Shown piece after piece: positions 44,092-53,609 of a DNA stretch of 64,000 nucleotides. The notes below the pieces were generated by a model. The model saw only the letters and a list, made by a program, of their open reading frames with translations. It was not told the origin of the DNA and did not search any database. Made by a program: the position numbers and the translations under genes. Positions within the stretch are counted from its first letter, which is position 1, and each line of letters opens with the position of its first letter. Origin of the DNA: Roseospira visakhapatnamensis. Its GTDB lineage: Bacteria > Pseudomonadota > Alphaproteobacteria > Rhodospirillales > Rhodospirillaceae. The stretch lies in contig NZ_JACIGK010000016.1 of the NCBI RefSeq assembly GCF_014197915.1, forward strand, positions 29,683 through 93,682. The letters run 5' to 3'.

Positions 44092-44340
44092 CTATCGCAT
44101 TTGGCCGATGATGGTTCTGGCGCAGTCGTTGGTCCATCCGCAGCGCTTGCGTTTGCGGCGGATGGAGATGTCGGGCCGTGAGCGCCGGAGGATGTTGAGG
44201 GCGCGTTTCCGCGGGACCGCGAGGTTTTCGGGGCCGTGATCCTTGCGGTCTCGCGCCCGGTCTTCGTCGAAGGTCATGTCGAGCACCCGGTGCAGGCCGT
44301 TCTCGATCGACCCGTGGGACCGGGCGGCCTTACCGGACGG
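44092..44340 (-). pseudogene. ISAs1-family transposase C-terminal fragment
   Basis: Only the last ~80 codons remain: SHGSIENGLHRVLDMTFDEDRARDRKDHGPENLAVPRKRALNIL in pieces, then PDISIRRKRKRCGWTNDCARTII. The IEN...DE block carries the last catalytic acid region of ISAs1/H-repeat transposases. The terminal ~75 bp are almost identical to the remnant at 24695-24769, so both descend from the same element. The upstream edge touches the stop codon of the neighbouring cyclotransferase gene. Confidence 0.82.
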
Positions 44341-44755
44341 TATCGGCCGCGCCGGCCACCGCCCGCCGCAACGGCGCGAGATCGAACCCCCAGTCCTGGA
44401 AACCGGCCACGACATGGTCCAGGTAGTCCTGTGTGGGAGGGCCGCGCCGGTCATCGACCTTGATGTAGGTCAGCACCGGCGCCGACACGCCCTCGGTGGC
44501 GGGCAGGGAGACCAGAGCACACCGATAGCGGCCCTCGCCCACCCCCTCGATCCGGTCCAGCGTGCGCCGGCAGGTCTCCGTGAGACGGTAGAGTGCCGCC
44601 CGCACATGGGCGTCGCGATCCGGGACGATGGTGGCCACCCGCTCGAAGCGCAAGGCCCACCCGGGCAGGGTCACGGGCCGCAACGGCCGCGCCGCCGGAC
44701 AGCGCGCCGCCATGCGGGCGCGGCTGAGGTTCGATCCGTATGCCAGATAGAGCAC
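44330..44755 (-). CDS. Gamma-glutamylcyclotransferase (AIG2/GGCT-like)
   Basis: 141 residues from the GTG at 44755, which directly opens the family signature VLYLAYGSNLSRARMAARCP; an AAGGA ribosome site stands 9 bases upstream. The continuation RPLRPVTLPGWALRFERVATIVPDRDAHVRAALYRLTETCRRTLDRIEGVGEGRYRC matches the GGCT fold, with the acid of the catalytic glutamate region in the DRIEG segment. It would form 5-oxoproline from gamma-glutamyl peptides. Its last codons and TAA stop coincide with the edge of the ISAs1 fragment, so the C-terminus may have been altered. A separate ChaC-type cyclotransferase is at 59324. Confidence 0.85.
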   Translation of the reverse strand: MLYLAYGSNLSRARMAARCPAARPLRPVTLPGWALRFERVATIVPDRDAHVRAALYRLTETCRRTLDRIEGVGEGRYRCALVSLPATEGVSAPVLTYIKVDDRRGPPTQDYLDHVVAGFQDWGFDLAPLRRAVAGAADTVR

Positions 44756-44940
44756 CGGGCGCGTGTCCTTACGGGGGGGCCGTTGCTTGCCGGCGGCGTG
44801 TCCTGGCGGGAGCGGAGGCGCGGACTCGACGCGCCCCTTTGTCGTCCCATGCCTCGCCGAGTATAGTCGGGCGTCGTCACCGACGGAACGCCCCTGGGCC
44901 GACCGCCCCCCGTCGCCCCTCCGATCCTCTGGAACCCTCG

Positions 44941-45477
44941 ATGCAGACCCCACCCCGGCCTCGCCCCTCGCCCGGCCCGATCCTTCCCCGCCGCGCCCTG
45001 TTGCGGACCGTGGGCCTGGGTGGCCTGGCGCCGCTGCTGGGCCTGACCCGGCCGGCCGCCGCCGCGCCGTCTCCGATCCCGTTCCCCACCAGCCGGGTGG
45101 CCGTGGTCACCCACGACGGGCGCCGCTACGTCTTCACGGTGGAGGTGGCCCGCACCCCGACACAGCGGGCGCGCGGCCTGATGTACCGCCGCCGCCTCGC
45201 CCCCGATCACGGCATGCTGTTCGATTTCGGCGGCATCGGCGCCCGCGCCATGTGGATGAAGAACACCTATGTGGCGCTGGACATCCTGTTCCTGGAGAAC
45301 GACGGGCGCATCTGGTCCATCGCCGCCGAGACCACGCCGCTGTCGGAGGCCATTCTTCCCGCTCAGGGTCCCATCCGCGCCGCCCTGGAACTCAACGCCG
45401 GCACCTGCCGGCTTCTGGGGATCGAGGTCGGTGACGTGGTCGAACACCCGCTGTTCGGCCATCCGCCGGTGCCGTAG
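44941..45477 (+). CDS. DUF192 exported protein
   Basis: 178 residues from the ATG at 44941. The N-terminus holds a Tat-like signal ([21 protein letters not shown] then TRPAAAAP). The DUF192 core is unmistakable: [33 protein letters not shown], then [51 protein letters not shown] with [10 protein letters not shown] at the end. The family is small and periplasmic with an unknown role. It reads away from the cyclotransferase. Confidence 0.92.
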   Translation: MQTPPRPRPSPGPILPRRALLRTVGLGGLAPLLGLTRPAAAAPSPIPFPTSRVAVVTHDGRRYVFTVEVARTPTQRARGLMYRRRLAPDHGMLFDFGGIGARAMWMKNTYVALDILFLENDGRIWSIAAETTPLSEAILPAQGPIRAALELNAGTCRLLGIEVGDVVEHPLFGHPPVP

Positions 45478-45542
45478 GGCCTGTTGTCATTCCCATTGTT
45501 TTCGTCATCGATCACGCCCCGACCGGAGAAAGACCCGCGGAC

Positions 45543-46115
45543 ATGAGCAGCCAGAAAGAGAACATGCTTGCCGGAGACCTGTACGACCCCGGCGACCCCG
45601 ACCTGTGCGAGGAGCGATCCAGGGCCCAGCGCCTGATGCGCGCCTACAATCAGACGATCGTAGACGATGGCCCGGTGCGGACACCGTTGCTGAAGGCCAT
45701 GCTGGGCGGTATCGGCGCGCACAGCGCCATTCGCGCCCCGATCTACATCGATTACGGATACAACATTTTCGTCGGCGACCATGTGTTCATGAACTATGGC
45801 TGCGTGGTCCTCGACGTCTGCCGGATCACGATCGGATCCGGCACGCAGATCGGCCCGGGCGTTCAGATCTACGCGGCCGATCATCCGCGCGATCCGAAGG
45901 ATCGGGCCGCCGGCCTGGAGATGGGCAAACCGGTCACCATCGGCGCCAACGTCTGGATCGGGGGCCATGCCGTCCTGCTGCCCGGCGTCACGATCGGCGA
46001 TGATGCCATCATCGGCGCCGGCAGCATCGTCACCCGGGACGTGCCGGCCGGCGTGACGGTCGCGGGCAACCCGGCGAAGCCGACGGGCGTCGGCGCCCCG
46101 CGCGCCGCCGGGTAA
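45543..46115 (+). CDS. Maltose O-acetyltransferase-like hexapeptide acetyltransferase
   Basis: 190 residues, GGAGAAAG ribosome site. The N-terminal Mac domain ([34 protein letters not shown]) is followed by left-handed beta-helix hexapeptide repeats ([38 protein letters not shown]). The catalytic His is in the [11 protein letters not shown] stretch, and the C-terminus has [37 protein letters not shown]. This is the Maa/NodL/LacA group, which acetylates sugars with acetyl-CoA. The acceptor cannot be told. It follows the DUF192 gene by 65 bp and may share its transcript. Confidence 0.92.
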   Translation: MSSQKENMLAGDLYDPGDPDLCEERSRAQRLMRAYNQTIVDDGPVRTPLLKAMLGGIGAHSAIRAPIYIDYGYNIFVGDHVFMNYGCVVLDVCRITIGSGTQIGPGVQIYAADHPRDPKDRAAGLEMGKPVTIGANVWIGGHAVLLPGVTIGDDAIIGAGSIVTRDVPAGVTVAGNPAKPTGVGAPRAAG

Positions 46116-46660
46116 TCCTGCGCCCGCCCGACGAGGCATGACGACGCCCTCATCGTCACGGCAGGCCGGACGGACCAACACGCGGATCGGCGGCCATGCG
46201 CCGCCGACCCGCGTTCTCACCGGGGATCATCGGGCCCGGGTTCGGCGGGGACCACCGTCCGCCACGGCCCCAAGACAGCACCCATACGTTACAGCACCCG
46301 TGTCGCGGGATCAGCCCCCCGGCGGACCCGGCCGGACCGGACCTCTGTCACCCCCGTGCCGGGGACCCTGGATCACCGGCGTCAACGGCGGCGAAACCAA
46401 GATCACGCGGGCACACACGCACCATCGCAAACACCCATGCCACTGTATTCGAGCGCCGTAAAACGGGCGCCTAAAAATCCGAACCCTTGCCTGGCACCTC
46501 AACTTAGACGATACTACAAATCAAATTGCCTTACCGGTCACTATATGGTTTTGTGTAACAAAATAATAATTTGTTACAGCCCGGAACCACCACCTATGAC
46601 CCTCCGGGCAGTTCCCAAGGAGCGTCTCTCGTTCCCCCCCCTTTTCATGGAGACGGCTCG
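46116..46660. other. 545-bp intergenic region with an A/T-rich island
   Basis: From about 46440 to 46600 the DNA is much richer in A and T than the window average. No protein-like frame is present in 46116-46660. It ends with the inverted repeat at 46554-46578 before the LysR gene. Confidence 0.6.
46554..46578. promoter_or_regulatory. Perfect inverted repeat, probable LysR operator
   Basis: TGTAACAAA, seven bases ATAATAA, then TTTGTTACA: 9-bp perfect arms in an A/T-rich patch 83 bp before the lysR-type gene. LysR-type regulators bind T-N11-A palindromes upstream of their own or target gene; the pair T...A fits. Confidence 0.7.
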
Positions 46661-47593
46661 ATGGTCGCGACCTTCGGGCAACTCAAGGCCTTCAACGCCG
46701 TGGCCCGGGCCGGCAGCCTCACGCGCGCCGCGCATCGCCTGGCGATCAGCCCGCCGGCCATCACCGCGCAGGTGCGCCGGCTGGAGGCCGACCACGACGT
46801 TGTGCTGTTCGAACACACCCCCGCCGGCCTCCAACTCACGGCGATCGGGCGGCGCCTGTTTCGCATCACCCAGAACCTGGACGACATGGAGGAAGCCGCC
46901 GCCATCCTGCTGGGCGGCGGCGACGATATCGTCCCCCCGGTGGTGCGGCTGTCCACCGCGTCGCCCCAGGTGTTCATGCCCATCGTCGCGGCGTTTCGGC
47001 GGACCTACCCGGACGTCGAGGTCGACCTGAAGGTGGGCGGCACCGGGGAAGCGGTTCGCCTGCTGCTGGACCGTGAGGTGGACATCGCCCTGACCCCCGT
47101 CGTTCGCGAGGACGACCGGCTGGAAAGCATGATCTTCCTGAACCACCGCCTGACGGCGCTGGTGCCGGCCGACCATCCCCTGTCCCGCCTGGAGTCCGCC
47201 ACCCTCGCGCAGATCGTCGGCGAACCGCTGATCACCCGCGCCGGCCTGTCCACCACGCAAAAGGTGGTGGACCAGGCGTTCGCCATGCACGGCCTGCGCC
47301 AGCGCCCCGTGCTGCGCCTGGAAACCCGGGAAGCGGTCCACGAGGCGGTCGCCAACGGCATCGGCGTGTCCCTGGTGCTGGAACGGGACGTTCCTCCCGA
47401 CGCCCGCTTCCGGACCCTTCCCCTGGTCGACGTGGACGTCGGCACCAGCGAGCGCGTGGTCTGGCTGCGCAGTCGCCGCGCCCTGGGTCCGGTCCGGGAT
47501 TTCATCGCGGTCGCCGAGCGCGTGAGCGCGCGCCGGACCGCCGGCGCGGCCTCAACCCACGAACACGATGACCCGGCCCCGCCACTCGTGTAA
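46661..47593 (+). CDS. LysR-type transcriptional regulator
   Basis: 310 residues from the ATG at 46661; earlier in-frame codons are not protein-like. The N-terminal winged helix is clear (ATFGQLKAFNAVARAGSLTRAAHRLAISPPAITAQVRRLE), with the usual LFEHTPAGLQLTAIGRRLF that ends the DNA-binding part. The periplasmic-binding-type effector domain covers about 95-300. The target is unknown: the next gene is a histidine kinase on the same strand, 160 bp away, and the gene before it is the acetyltransferase. The A/T-rich inverted repeat upstream suggests self-regulation. Confidence 0.92.
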   Translation: MVATFGQLKAFNAVARAGSLTRAAHRLAISPPAITAQVRRLEADHDVVLFEHTPAGLQLTAIGRRLFRITQNLDDMEEAAAILLGGGDDIVPPVVRLSTASPQVFMPIVAAFRRTYPDVEVDLKVGGTGEAVRLLLDREVDIALTPVVREDDRLESMIFLNHRLTALVPADHPLSRLESATLAQIVGEPLITRAGLSTTQKVVDQAFAMHGLRQRPVLRLETREAVHEAVANGIGVSLVLERDVPPDARFRTLPLVDVDVGTSERVVWLRSRRALGPVRDFIAVAERVSARRTAGAASTHEHDDPAPPLV

Positions 47594-47755
47594 GCTTATT
47601 TACCTGTGGCCTGACTCGCGATCGACCGCGACGGACATCGCCCCTCGGGAGCCTCGTGCGGAACCGGCGGCCCCGCTCGCGTCACCCGGCCCGCGCCCGC
47701 CCTTCCACCATGACGAGAGACACCGCGCGTCGCGCGTCCCGCCCATATCCAGCCC

Positions 47756-50700
47756 ATGACCGGCACCATGACGACATCCCTTCGCGACAGACTTCTGGCC
47801 CGCACGCGGGATGTCCAACCAGACGCCCGGGGTCCTGACTCCGCCAACATCCTGGCCCGCCCCCTACGACAACGGGTGCTGCTGCCGTTGACGGTCGTGC
47901 TGGTGCTGTTGGCGATCGGGTTCGCCGCCGTCCTGGTGGCGGACCAGCGGGCGGCGCTCAACGACGCCAGCGTGCGGGTCCTTCAATCCGTGGTCGGCGA
48001 CATCGACATGGCGCTGCGGGACCAGAGCGAGACCCTCTCCGGCCTGACGACCCTGATCGTGCGCAACCCGGACATGCGCGCCGCGCTGGCGGCCCGCGAC
48101 CGCGACCGGCTGCTCGCCGACCATGCCCCGGTCTTCGCCGACCTGAAGGCCCGTCATGGCATCACCCACTTCTACTTCCACGGCCCCGACCGGGTGAACC
48201 TGGTGCGGGTCCACACGCCCGACCGCCACGGCGACCGCATCGACCGCTACACGACGCGCACCGCCGCCCATGCCGGACGGGAGGCCGCCGGTATCGAACT
48301 GGGGCCGCTGGGCACCTTCACGCTGCGGGTGGTCCGGCCCATCCACAACGACGGCGCCCTGATCGGCTACATCGAACTGGGCATGGAGATCGAGCACATC
48401 CTGGCCGATGTCCGCCAGCGCGCCGATGTCGAACTGGCGGTGCTGATCGAGAAGTCGTTCCTGGACCGGGCGGGCTGGGAAACCGGAATGGAGATGCTGA
48501 ACCGGCCCGCCGACTGGGACCGGTTTCCCGGCCACGCGCTGGTCTATCTCACGCTGCCCGAGTTTCCCCGCGCCTGGGACGACCTCGTCCACCACGACCA
48601 CGTCCTGGACCGCGCCGTGGTCGGCCGGGGCGTCCATGCCGATCGGGCCTGGCACCTGTTGTCGGCCCCGATCCATGACGCGTCCGGCACGGCGGTCGCT
48701 CACCTGTTCGTGATCCGCGACATCACCGCGCCCATGGCCGCCTTCCTGACGCGCCTGGCATGGGTGATCATGGCGACCGTCGGCCTGCTCGGCCTGCTTC
48801 TCATCGTCCTTTATGCCATCCTGCGCGCGGCGGACCGGGCCATCCGCGCCCAGCAGGCCGATCTGGCCAGCAGCGAGGAACGCCTGTCGCTGGCGACCCG
48901 GTCGGCCGGCATCGGCGTGTGGGACTGGGACGTGCGCACCGATAGCCTGGTGTGGGACGCGCGCATGTTCGCCCTCTACGGCATCAACCCGGACACGTTT
49001 GGCGGCACGCGCAGGGCCTGGGCGCGACGCCTGCATCCCGACGACCTGGACCGCGTGGAAGAAGAGATCCGCCAGACCCTGGAGGAGGGCCTGCCCTTCG
49101 ACACCACGTTCCGCGCCCTCCTGCCCACCGGTGCGGTGCGTCACGTCCGCGCCTCGGCGCGCGTCATCCCCGGCGCCGACGGGACGCCGACACGTCTGAT
49201 CGGCATCAACTACGATATCTCCGACCGTATCGAGGCGCAGCACAGCCGCGACGCCCTGGCAACCGTGGTCGAGAACGCCGACAACATCGTGGTGGTCAAG
49301 GACCTGGACCTGCGGGTGGTGGCCACCAACCAGGCCTTCGCGGACGCCAGCGGTCATGCCCGGGTCGAGGATCTGCTGGGCCGCACCGAGGCCGAAATCT
49401 TCAACGTCGATCCGGAGACGGAGCCGGTCCGCACCGCCATGGAGGACGACCGTCGCGCCCAGACCCTGCCCCGGGGCCAGGTGATCGAACGCGAGGGGCC
49501 GGTGGTGCATCCCGACGGCTCGGTGCGCCACGTCCTGTCCCGCAAGTATCCGATCTACGATCAGAACGACGGCCTGCTGGGGTCGGGCACCATTGCCGTG
49601 GACATCACCGAGCGCCAGCGCCTGGAAACCGAGTTGGCCACCTCCGAGCGGCGCTTCCGCGACATCGTCGGGACCATGTCCGACTGGGTCTGGGAAATGG
49701 ATATCGACGGCCGCATCACCTACTGCTCGGGCAAGGCCCGGCTGATCCTCGGACACCCGCCAGAGGCGCTGATCGGCCGCCACTTCCGGGATTTCATGGC
49801 CGAAGAGAGCGTCCCCGCCTTCACCGAGGCCTTCGCGCGCGCGGTCGCGGAGACATCGCCCATCCGCGACCTGGAAACCTGGACACGCACCCACGACGGC
49901 GACCTGGTGTGTCTGGTCTCCAACTGCGTGCCCATTCTGGACGACGAGGGACACCTGCTGGGGTTCCGGGGCACCAACACCGACATCACCCGACGCAAGC
50001 GGATGGAGGACACCCTCAAGCTGCGCGACCGCGCGCTGGCGGCGGTGGTCAACGGCATCGTCATCACCAAGGCCGACGGCGACATGCCGGTGGTCTTCTG
50101 CAACCCGGCCTTCGAACGGATCACCGGCTTCACCATCGACGAGGCGATGGGACGAAACATGAGCTTCCTGCATCGCGGAGACGAGGACCAGCCGCCGCTG
50201 ATCGAACTGCGCGCCCTGCTGAAGGGCGGCTTCGCGGACCGCGACAGTTTTCATGGATTGCTGCGCAACTATCGCAAGGACGGCGGCCTGTTCTGGAACC
50301 GCCTCAGCGTGGCCCCGGTGCGCGATCACGCGGGCCGCATCACCCATCTGGTGGGCGTGCAGGAGGATGTCTCCGAACACAAGGCGCGGGAGATCGAACT
50401 TCAGGAGGCCCGCGAGCAGGCCGACCGGGCCAATCGGGCGAAGTCGGAGTTCCTGGCCAAGATGAGCCATGAACTGCGCACACCGCTGAACGCCGTGATC
50501 GGCTTTTCCGACATCATGCAGCGTCAGCTGTTCGGTCCACTCGGCGCCAGCCAGTACCTCGAATACGTGGACTACATCCACGGCAGCGGCGAATACCTCC
50601 TGGCGCTCATCAACGACATCCTGGACATGTCCAAGATCGAGGCCGGCCGCATGACCCTCAACGAGGCGCGCGTCGTCCCGGCCGAGGTCGTCGCCGGCGT

Positions 50701-51184
50701 CCTGGACATCACCCTGCAAAGCGCCGAGCGTCGCGGCGTGTCGCTCGGCGCCGAGGGCCTCGACAAGGCCCCGGACCTGTGGGCGGACGAACGCGCCGTC
50801 AAGCAGATGCTGGTGAACCTGGTGTCCAACGCCATCAAGTTCACGCCGCGCGACGGCCGTGTCCGGATCACCGCCGAGCGCACGCCCGACGCGGGACTGG
50901 CCCTGGTGGTCGCCGACACCGGCGTGGGCATCGCCGAGACCGAACTGGAACGGGTCCTGGAACCCTTCCGGCAGGCCCAGGCCAACAAGCAGGCCGCCGA
51001 ACAGGGAACCGGGCTGGGGCTGGCCCTGGTGCGCTCCATGATCGAACTGCACGGCGGCAGCATCGTGCTGGCCAGCCGGGAGCAGCAGGGCACGACGGTC
51101 ACGCTCCGCTTCCCGGCCGCCCGGGTCCGGCCCCGCGCCTCGGCCGCGTCCGACTCCGACCGCCTGGAAAGCGTCGGCTCGTGA
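47756..51184 (+). CDS. Multi-PAS sensor histidine kinase with a Cys-less LOV-like domain
   Basis: 1142 residues. A membrane helix (VLLPLTVVLVLLAIGFAAVLVA, about 40-62), a periplasmic sensor (about 63-325, with FHGPDRVNLVRVHTPDRHGDR) and a second helix (about 327-352) are followed by four PAS-type domains (about 370-490, 495-625, 627-750, 760-880). The last PAS has LOV character: FCNPAFERITGF, GRNMSFLH (Met802 where photoactive LOV has Cys), NYRKDGGLFWNRL and LVGVQEDVSEHK. Then come HisKA (FLAKMSHELRTPLN, phospho-His905) and HATPase (N-box LVSNAIKFTPR, DTGVGIAE, GTGLGLAL). There is no receiver domain and no response regulator next to it. Confidence 0.93.
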   Translation: MTGTMTTSLRDRLLARTRDVQPDARGPDSANILARPLRQRVLLPLTVVLVLLAIGFAAVLVADQRAALNDASVRVLQSVVGDIDMALRDQSETLSGLTTLIVRNPDMRAALAARDRDRLLADHAPVFADLKARHGITHFYFHGPDRVNLVRVHTPDRHGDRIDRYTTRTAAHAGREAAGIELGPLGTFTLRVVRPIHNDGALIGYIELGMEIEHILADVRQRADVELAVLIEKSFLDRAGWETGMEMLNRPADWDRFPGHALVYLTLPEFPRAWDDLVHHDHVLDRAVVGRGVHADRAWHLLSAPIHDASGTAVAHLFVIRDITAPMAAFLTRLAWVIMATVGLLGLLLIVLYAILRAADRAIRAQQADLASSEERLSLATRSAGIGVWDWDVRTDSLVWDARMFALYGINPDTFGGTRRAWARRLHPDDLDRVEEEIRQTLEEGLPFDTTFRALLPTGAVRHVRASARVIPGADGTPTRLIGINYDISDRIEAQHSRDALATVVENADNIVVVKDLDLRVVATNQAFADASGHARVEDLLGRTEAEIFNVDPETEPVRTAMEDDRRAQTLPRGQVIEREGPVVHPDGSVRHVLSRKYPIYDQNDGLLGSGTIAVDITERQRLETELATSERRFRDIVGTMSDWVWEMDIDGRITYCSGKARLILGHPPEALIGRHFRDFMAEESVPAFTEAFARAVAETSPIRDLETWTRTHDGDLVCLVSNCVPILDDEGHLLGFRGTNTDITRRKRMEDTLKLRDRALAAVVNGIVITKADGDMPVVFCNPAFERITGFTIDEAMGRNMSFLHRGDEDQPPLIELRALLKGGFADRDSFHGLLRNYRKDGGLFWNRLSVAPVRDHAGRITHLVGVQEDVSEHKAREIELQEAREQADRANRAKSEFLAKMSHELRTPLNAVIGFSDIMQRQLFGPLGASQYLEYVDYIHGSGEYLLALINDILDMSKIEAGRMTLNEARVVPAEVVAGVLDITLQSAERRGVSLGAEGLDKAPDLWADERAVKQMLVNLVSNAIKFTPRDGRVRITAERTPDAGLALVVADTGVGIAETELERVLEPFRQAQANKQAAEQGTGLGLALVRSMIELHGGSIVLASREQQGTTVTLRFPAARVRPRASAASDSDRLESVGS

Positions 51185-51242
51185 CACTCAAGGCAGGGAC
51201 GCGGCGCGGCGCCGCGCCGCGTGGCGGGCACCCTCCCCCGCC

Positions 51243-51830
51243 CTACCCCAGACGGGCGGCCAGCAGGCGGACCGCCTCGGTGAAGGCCGTCAAGTCGGTC
51301 CAGCGCGCTGCGAAAGGGGTCTGGCGGGTGATCACGGGCGCGCCCCGCGGCTCCGAAGCGGCGCAGCCGTCCACCATCAGGTTGTCGGCCAGGCCGAAGG
51401 ACTCCACCGCCATGTCCTCCAGGTCCACGGGGGTCCCGTCCTCGCGCTTGGGCAGCCCGCCGCCAATGGCGATGGCCACCCGCTCCACGTAGGGCAGGGC
51501 CGTGTTGCTGTAGGCGACCACCGGCCGCCCCAGCCCGCGCATGTAGCCCATCTCCACGGCCGTGCCCACGTCGCCGCTCGGGCTCCGAAAGGGTGTGATG
51601 TTGGCGATCATGGCGTCGCAGCGGTCCAGGGCCGCGAAACAGTGCCGGGCGATGGCCAGTCCGCTGTCCGGAGTCGGCGGGGGCTCTCCGGGCGGCACGC
51701 CATCCAGGGGAAACACACCCTCCAGCCCGGACTCGGCGCACAGCGCCCGCTTGCGCTCGCCGATCGCGCGCGCGTCGACCCGGAACACCTCGGGTCCCGC
51801 CAGATAGATCCTAGGCTGTGGCCGTGTCAT
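51243..51830 (-). CDS. Nucleoside 2-deoxyribosyltransferase-like protein
   Basis: 195 residues from the ATG at 51830. The start IYLAGPEVFRVDARAIGERKRALCAESG and the block DRCDAMIANITPFRSPSGDVGTAVEMGYMRGLGRPVVAYSN match the family, including the nucleophilic Glu region in GTAVEMGY. The enzyme moves deoxyribose between bases, or acts as a hydrolase of modified nucleotides in related groups. The lone gene is convergent with the kinase gene (58-bp gap). The first 20 in-frame codons upstream are not needed. Confidence 0.88.
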   Translation of the reverse strand: MTRPQPRIYLAGPEVFRVDARAIGERKRALCAESGLEGVFPLDGVPPGEPPPTPDSGLAIARHCFAALDRCDAMIANITPFRSPSGDVGTAVEMGYMRGLGRPVVAYSNTALPYVERVAIAIGGGLPKREDGTPVDLEDMAVESFGLADNLMVDGCAASEPRGAPVITRQTPFAARWTDLTAFTEAVRLLAARLG

Positions 51831-52035
51831 GGTTCGTCCGCCCATCCTCTCGACCCGCCCACACAGGGCCCGGCCCTGTCCGCTCGTCACCGGTCGTGTT
51901 GCAGCACAGCATAACCAAGCCGGGAGCCCCTCTCAATCGTCGCGACATCCCGCGCGCGCCCAAACGAACCGGCGACGGCACCCCGGAAACGCGGCTTGTC
52001 AAGCGCCGCGCCGCCCACTATGGTGCGGTCCTCGT

Positions 52036-52111
52036 GCCGCAGTAGCTCAGCTGGTAGAGCAACGCATTCGTAATGCGTGGGTCGGGGGTTCGAGTCCCTC
52101 CTGCGGCACCA
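52036..52111 (+). tRNA. tRNA-Thr (anticodon CGU)
   Basis: 76 bases with encoded CCA. The acceptor stem GCCGCAG/CTGCGGC is perfect. The anticodon arm is ACGCA-TTCGTAA-TGCGT, giving CGT, which reads ACG. The T-arm GGGGG-TTCGAGT-CCCTC is normal, with one G-T pair. The IS110-type transposase begins within 5 bp after the CCA end. Confidence 0.97.
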
Positions 52112-52116
52112 GTTTC

Positions 52117-53482
52117 CTACGAAACATCCATCCCCTGAGGCGGCGCGGCTTCCGTGAGGGTGTACCCGAGTGACTTGGCGCGCCGCCGCAGGTTCGCCAG
52201 GACCCGGCGCCGATGCCGCTCTTCATAGTAGGACGCACCGGGATCTTCGTAGGTCATTCCATGGCGCAACGCGTTGTAGAAGAGGACGACGACCTTTCGT
52301 GCCGTGGCGGTGACCGCCTTGGCCTTAACGATCCGGGCCGCGAGGCGCCGATAGAAGGCGCCCAAGGCGGTCTGTGTTCCACCCAAGGCTGTAGCGGCAA
52401 GCCGGAGCAAGGCTGCGGCCCGATTGCTGGAGCGGCGGGTCCGCGACGACAGAACCTGTCCGCCTGAAATCTTGTTGCTGGGTGCCAAACAGAGCCAGGA
52501 CGTGACGTGTTTTGCACTGGGCCAGGCAGAGAGGTCCGTCCCGCATTCCCCGACCAGCTTCAGGGCCAGACTCGGGCCAAGTCCGTGGATCTGGATCAGG
52601 TCCACGCCCAGGATCGCGTGAAGCGCTCCCCGGACATCGAACGCCGAAGCGTTCGGCTGCCGTGTGGCGGGGCGGCGGCAGGGTCCCCACCGGCTTGTTC
52701 GCCAAGGCCCGCAGCCTCTTGAGGACCGCATCGATACGCGCATCGCAAGCGGCGACCTTGTCCTGGTAGACGTCATACAGGTCCAGGGCTTGCGCCAGCG
52801 CGAAAACATGTTCCTCACGGTGGTTGCCGACCAGGGCCGCGCCGATTGTCTCCTCCGACGCGCGGCAGCGCCGGTCGCGGTATGAGGCCAGAACAGCGGG
52901 ATCGCGTTCCCCGGCAACAATGGCCCGGATGATCCGCATGCCGGTGGCCCCGGTGATGTCGGTGACGACATGGTGGAGTTGGAGGTTCATCTGGGTCAGC
53001 GCCTTCTGCATGTGCTGAACATGCGCGGCGGCATAGTCGAGAAGCCGTTCCCGATGACGCAGAAAGGCCCGCAGGGCGGCGAGGTCACCCGTCGGCCGGA
53101 AGCTTCCGCGCACCAAGCCGTATTCGTGTAGGCGGCGCAGCCACTGGGCGTCGCTGACGTCCGTTTTGCGGCCGGGGACATGCTTGGCATCGCGGGCGTT
53201 CACCAGAACGACCTCGAACCCCTGCTGTTCAAGGATCTCGTAAACGGGGATCCAGGAGACGCCGGTGGACTCCATCGCCACCGTCTTGACACCGCATCGG
53301 GCGAACCAGCCGGCAAGACGGTGAAGGTCTCCGGTGAACGTCGCGAACGCCCGCACCGGGTCTGGATCCCGGTCGGGAGGCACGGCCGCCATATGCATGG
53401 TGGCTCCGATGTCGATGGCCCCTGCATCCGGGTGGATCGGGGCCAGAGCCCGGGTCTTGCGCGCCGTCTTGCCGCGTGCCAT
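52117..53482 (-). pseudogene. IS110-family transposase, frameshifted
   Basis: Together the two frames make about 455 codons from the ATG at 53482 to the TAG at 52117. The N-terminal DEDD/RuvC-like part reads AIDIGATMHMAAV, GVKTVAMESTGVSWIPVYEIL and KHVPGRKTDVSDAQWLRRLHEYG. The C-terminal Tnp_20 part reads ILGVDLIQIHGLGPSLALKLVGE and SNKISGGQVLS, with the serine of the catalytic PxxxxSGG type motif. The frame changes near 52660-52680 in a run of G/C (CGGGGCGGCGGCAGGG), so either the sequence has an indel or the enzyme is dead. A ribosome site is not obvious. The element lies against tRNA-Thr; IS110 elements are known for specific target choice. Confidence 0.88.
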
Positions 53483-53609
53483 GGCATGTCCTCCGTCTCT
53501 TTCAGAGCAGAGAGGGGCTGGGCCACGCGAAAGAAACCATTTTTCTAATCGGGATCACCGCCTGCCCGGGGGAGGGGCGCGGTGTCCCCCCTGGCCCTCC
53601 GAACCGTCG

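Noticed and set aside
47864..51187. A very long open frame (about 1100 codons) opposite the histidine kinase gene.
   Set aside because: It mirrors the kinase gene's high-G+C third positions and shows His/Gln/Gly/Asp-rich sequence without any domain; the sense strand has complete kinase motifs.
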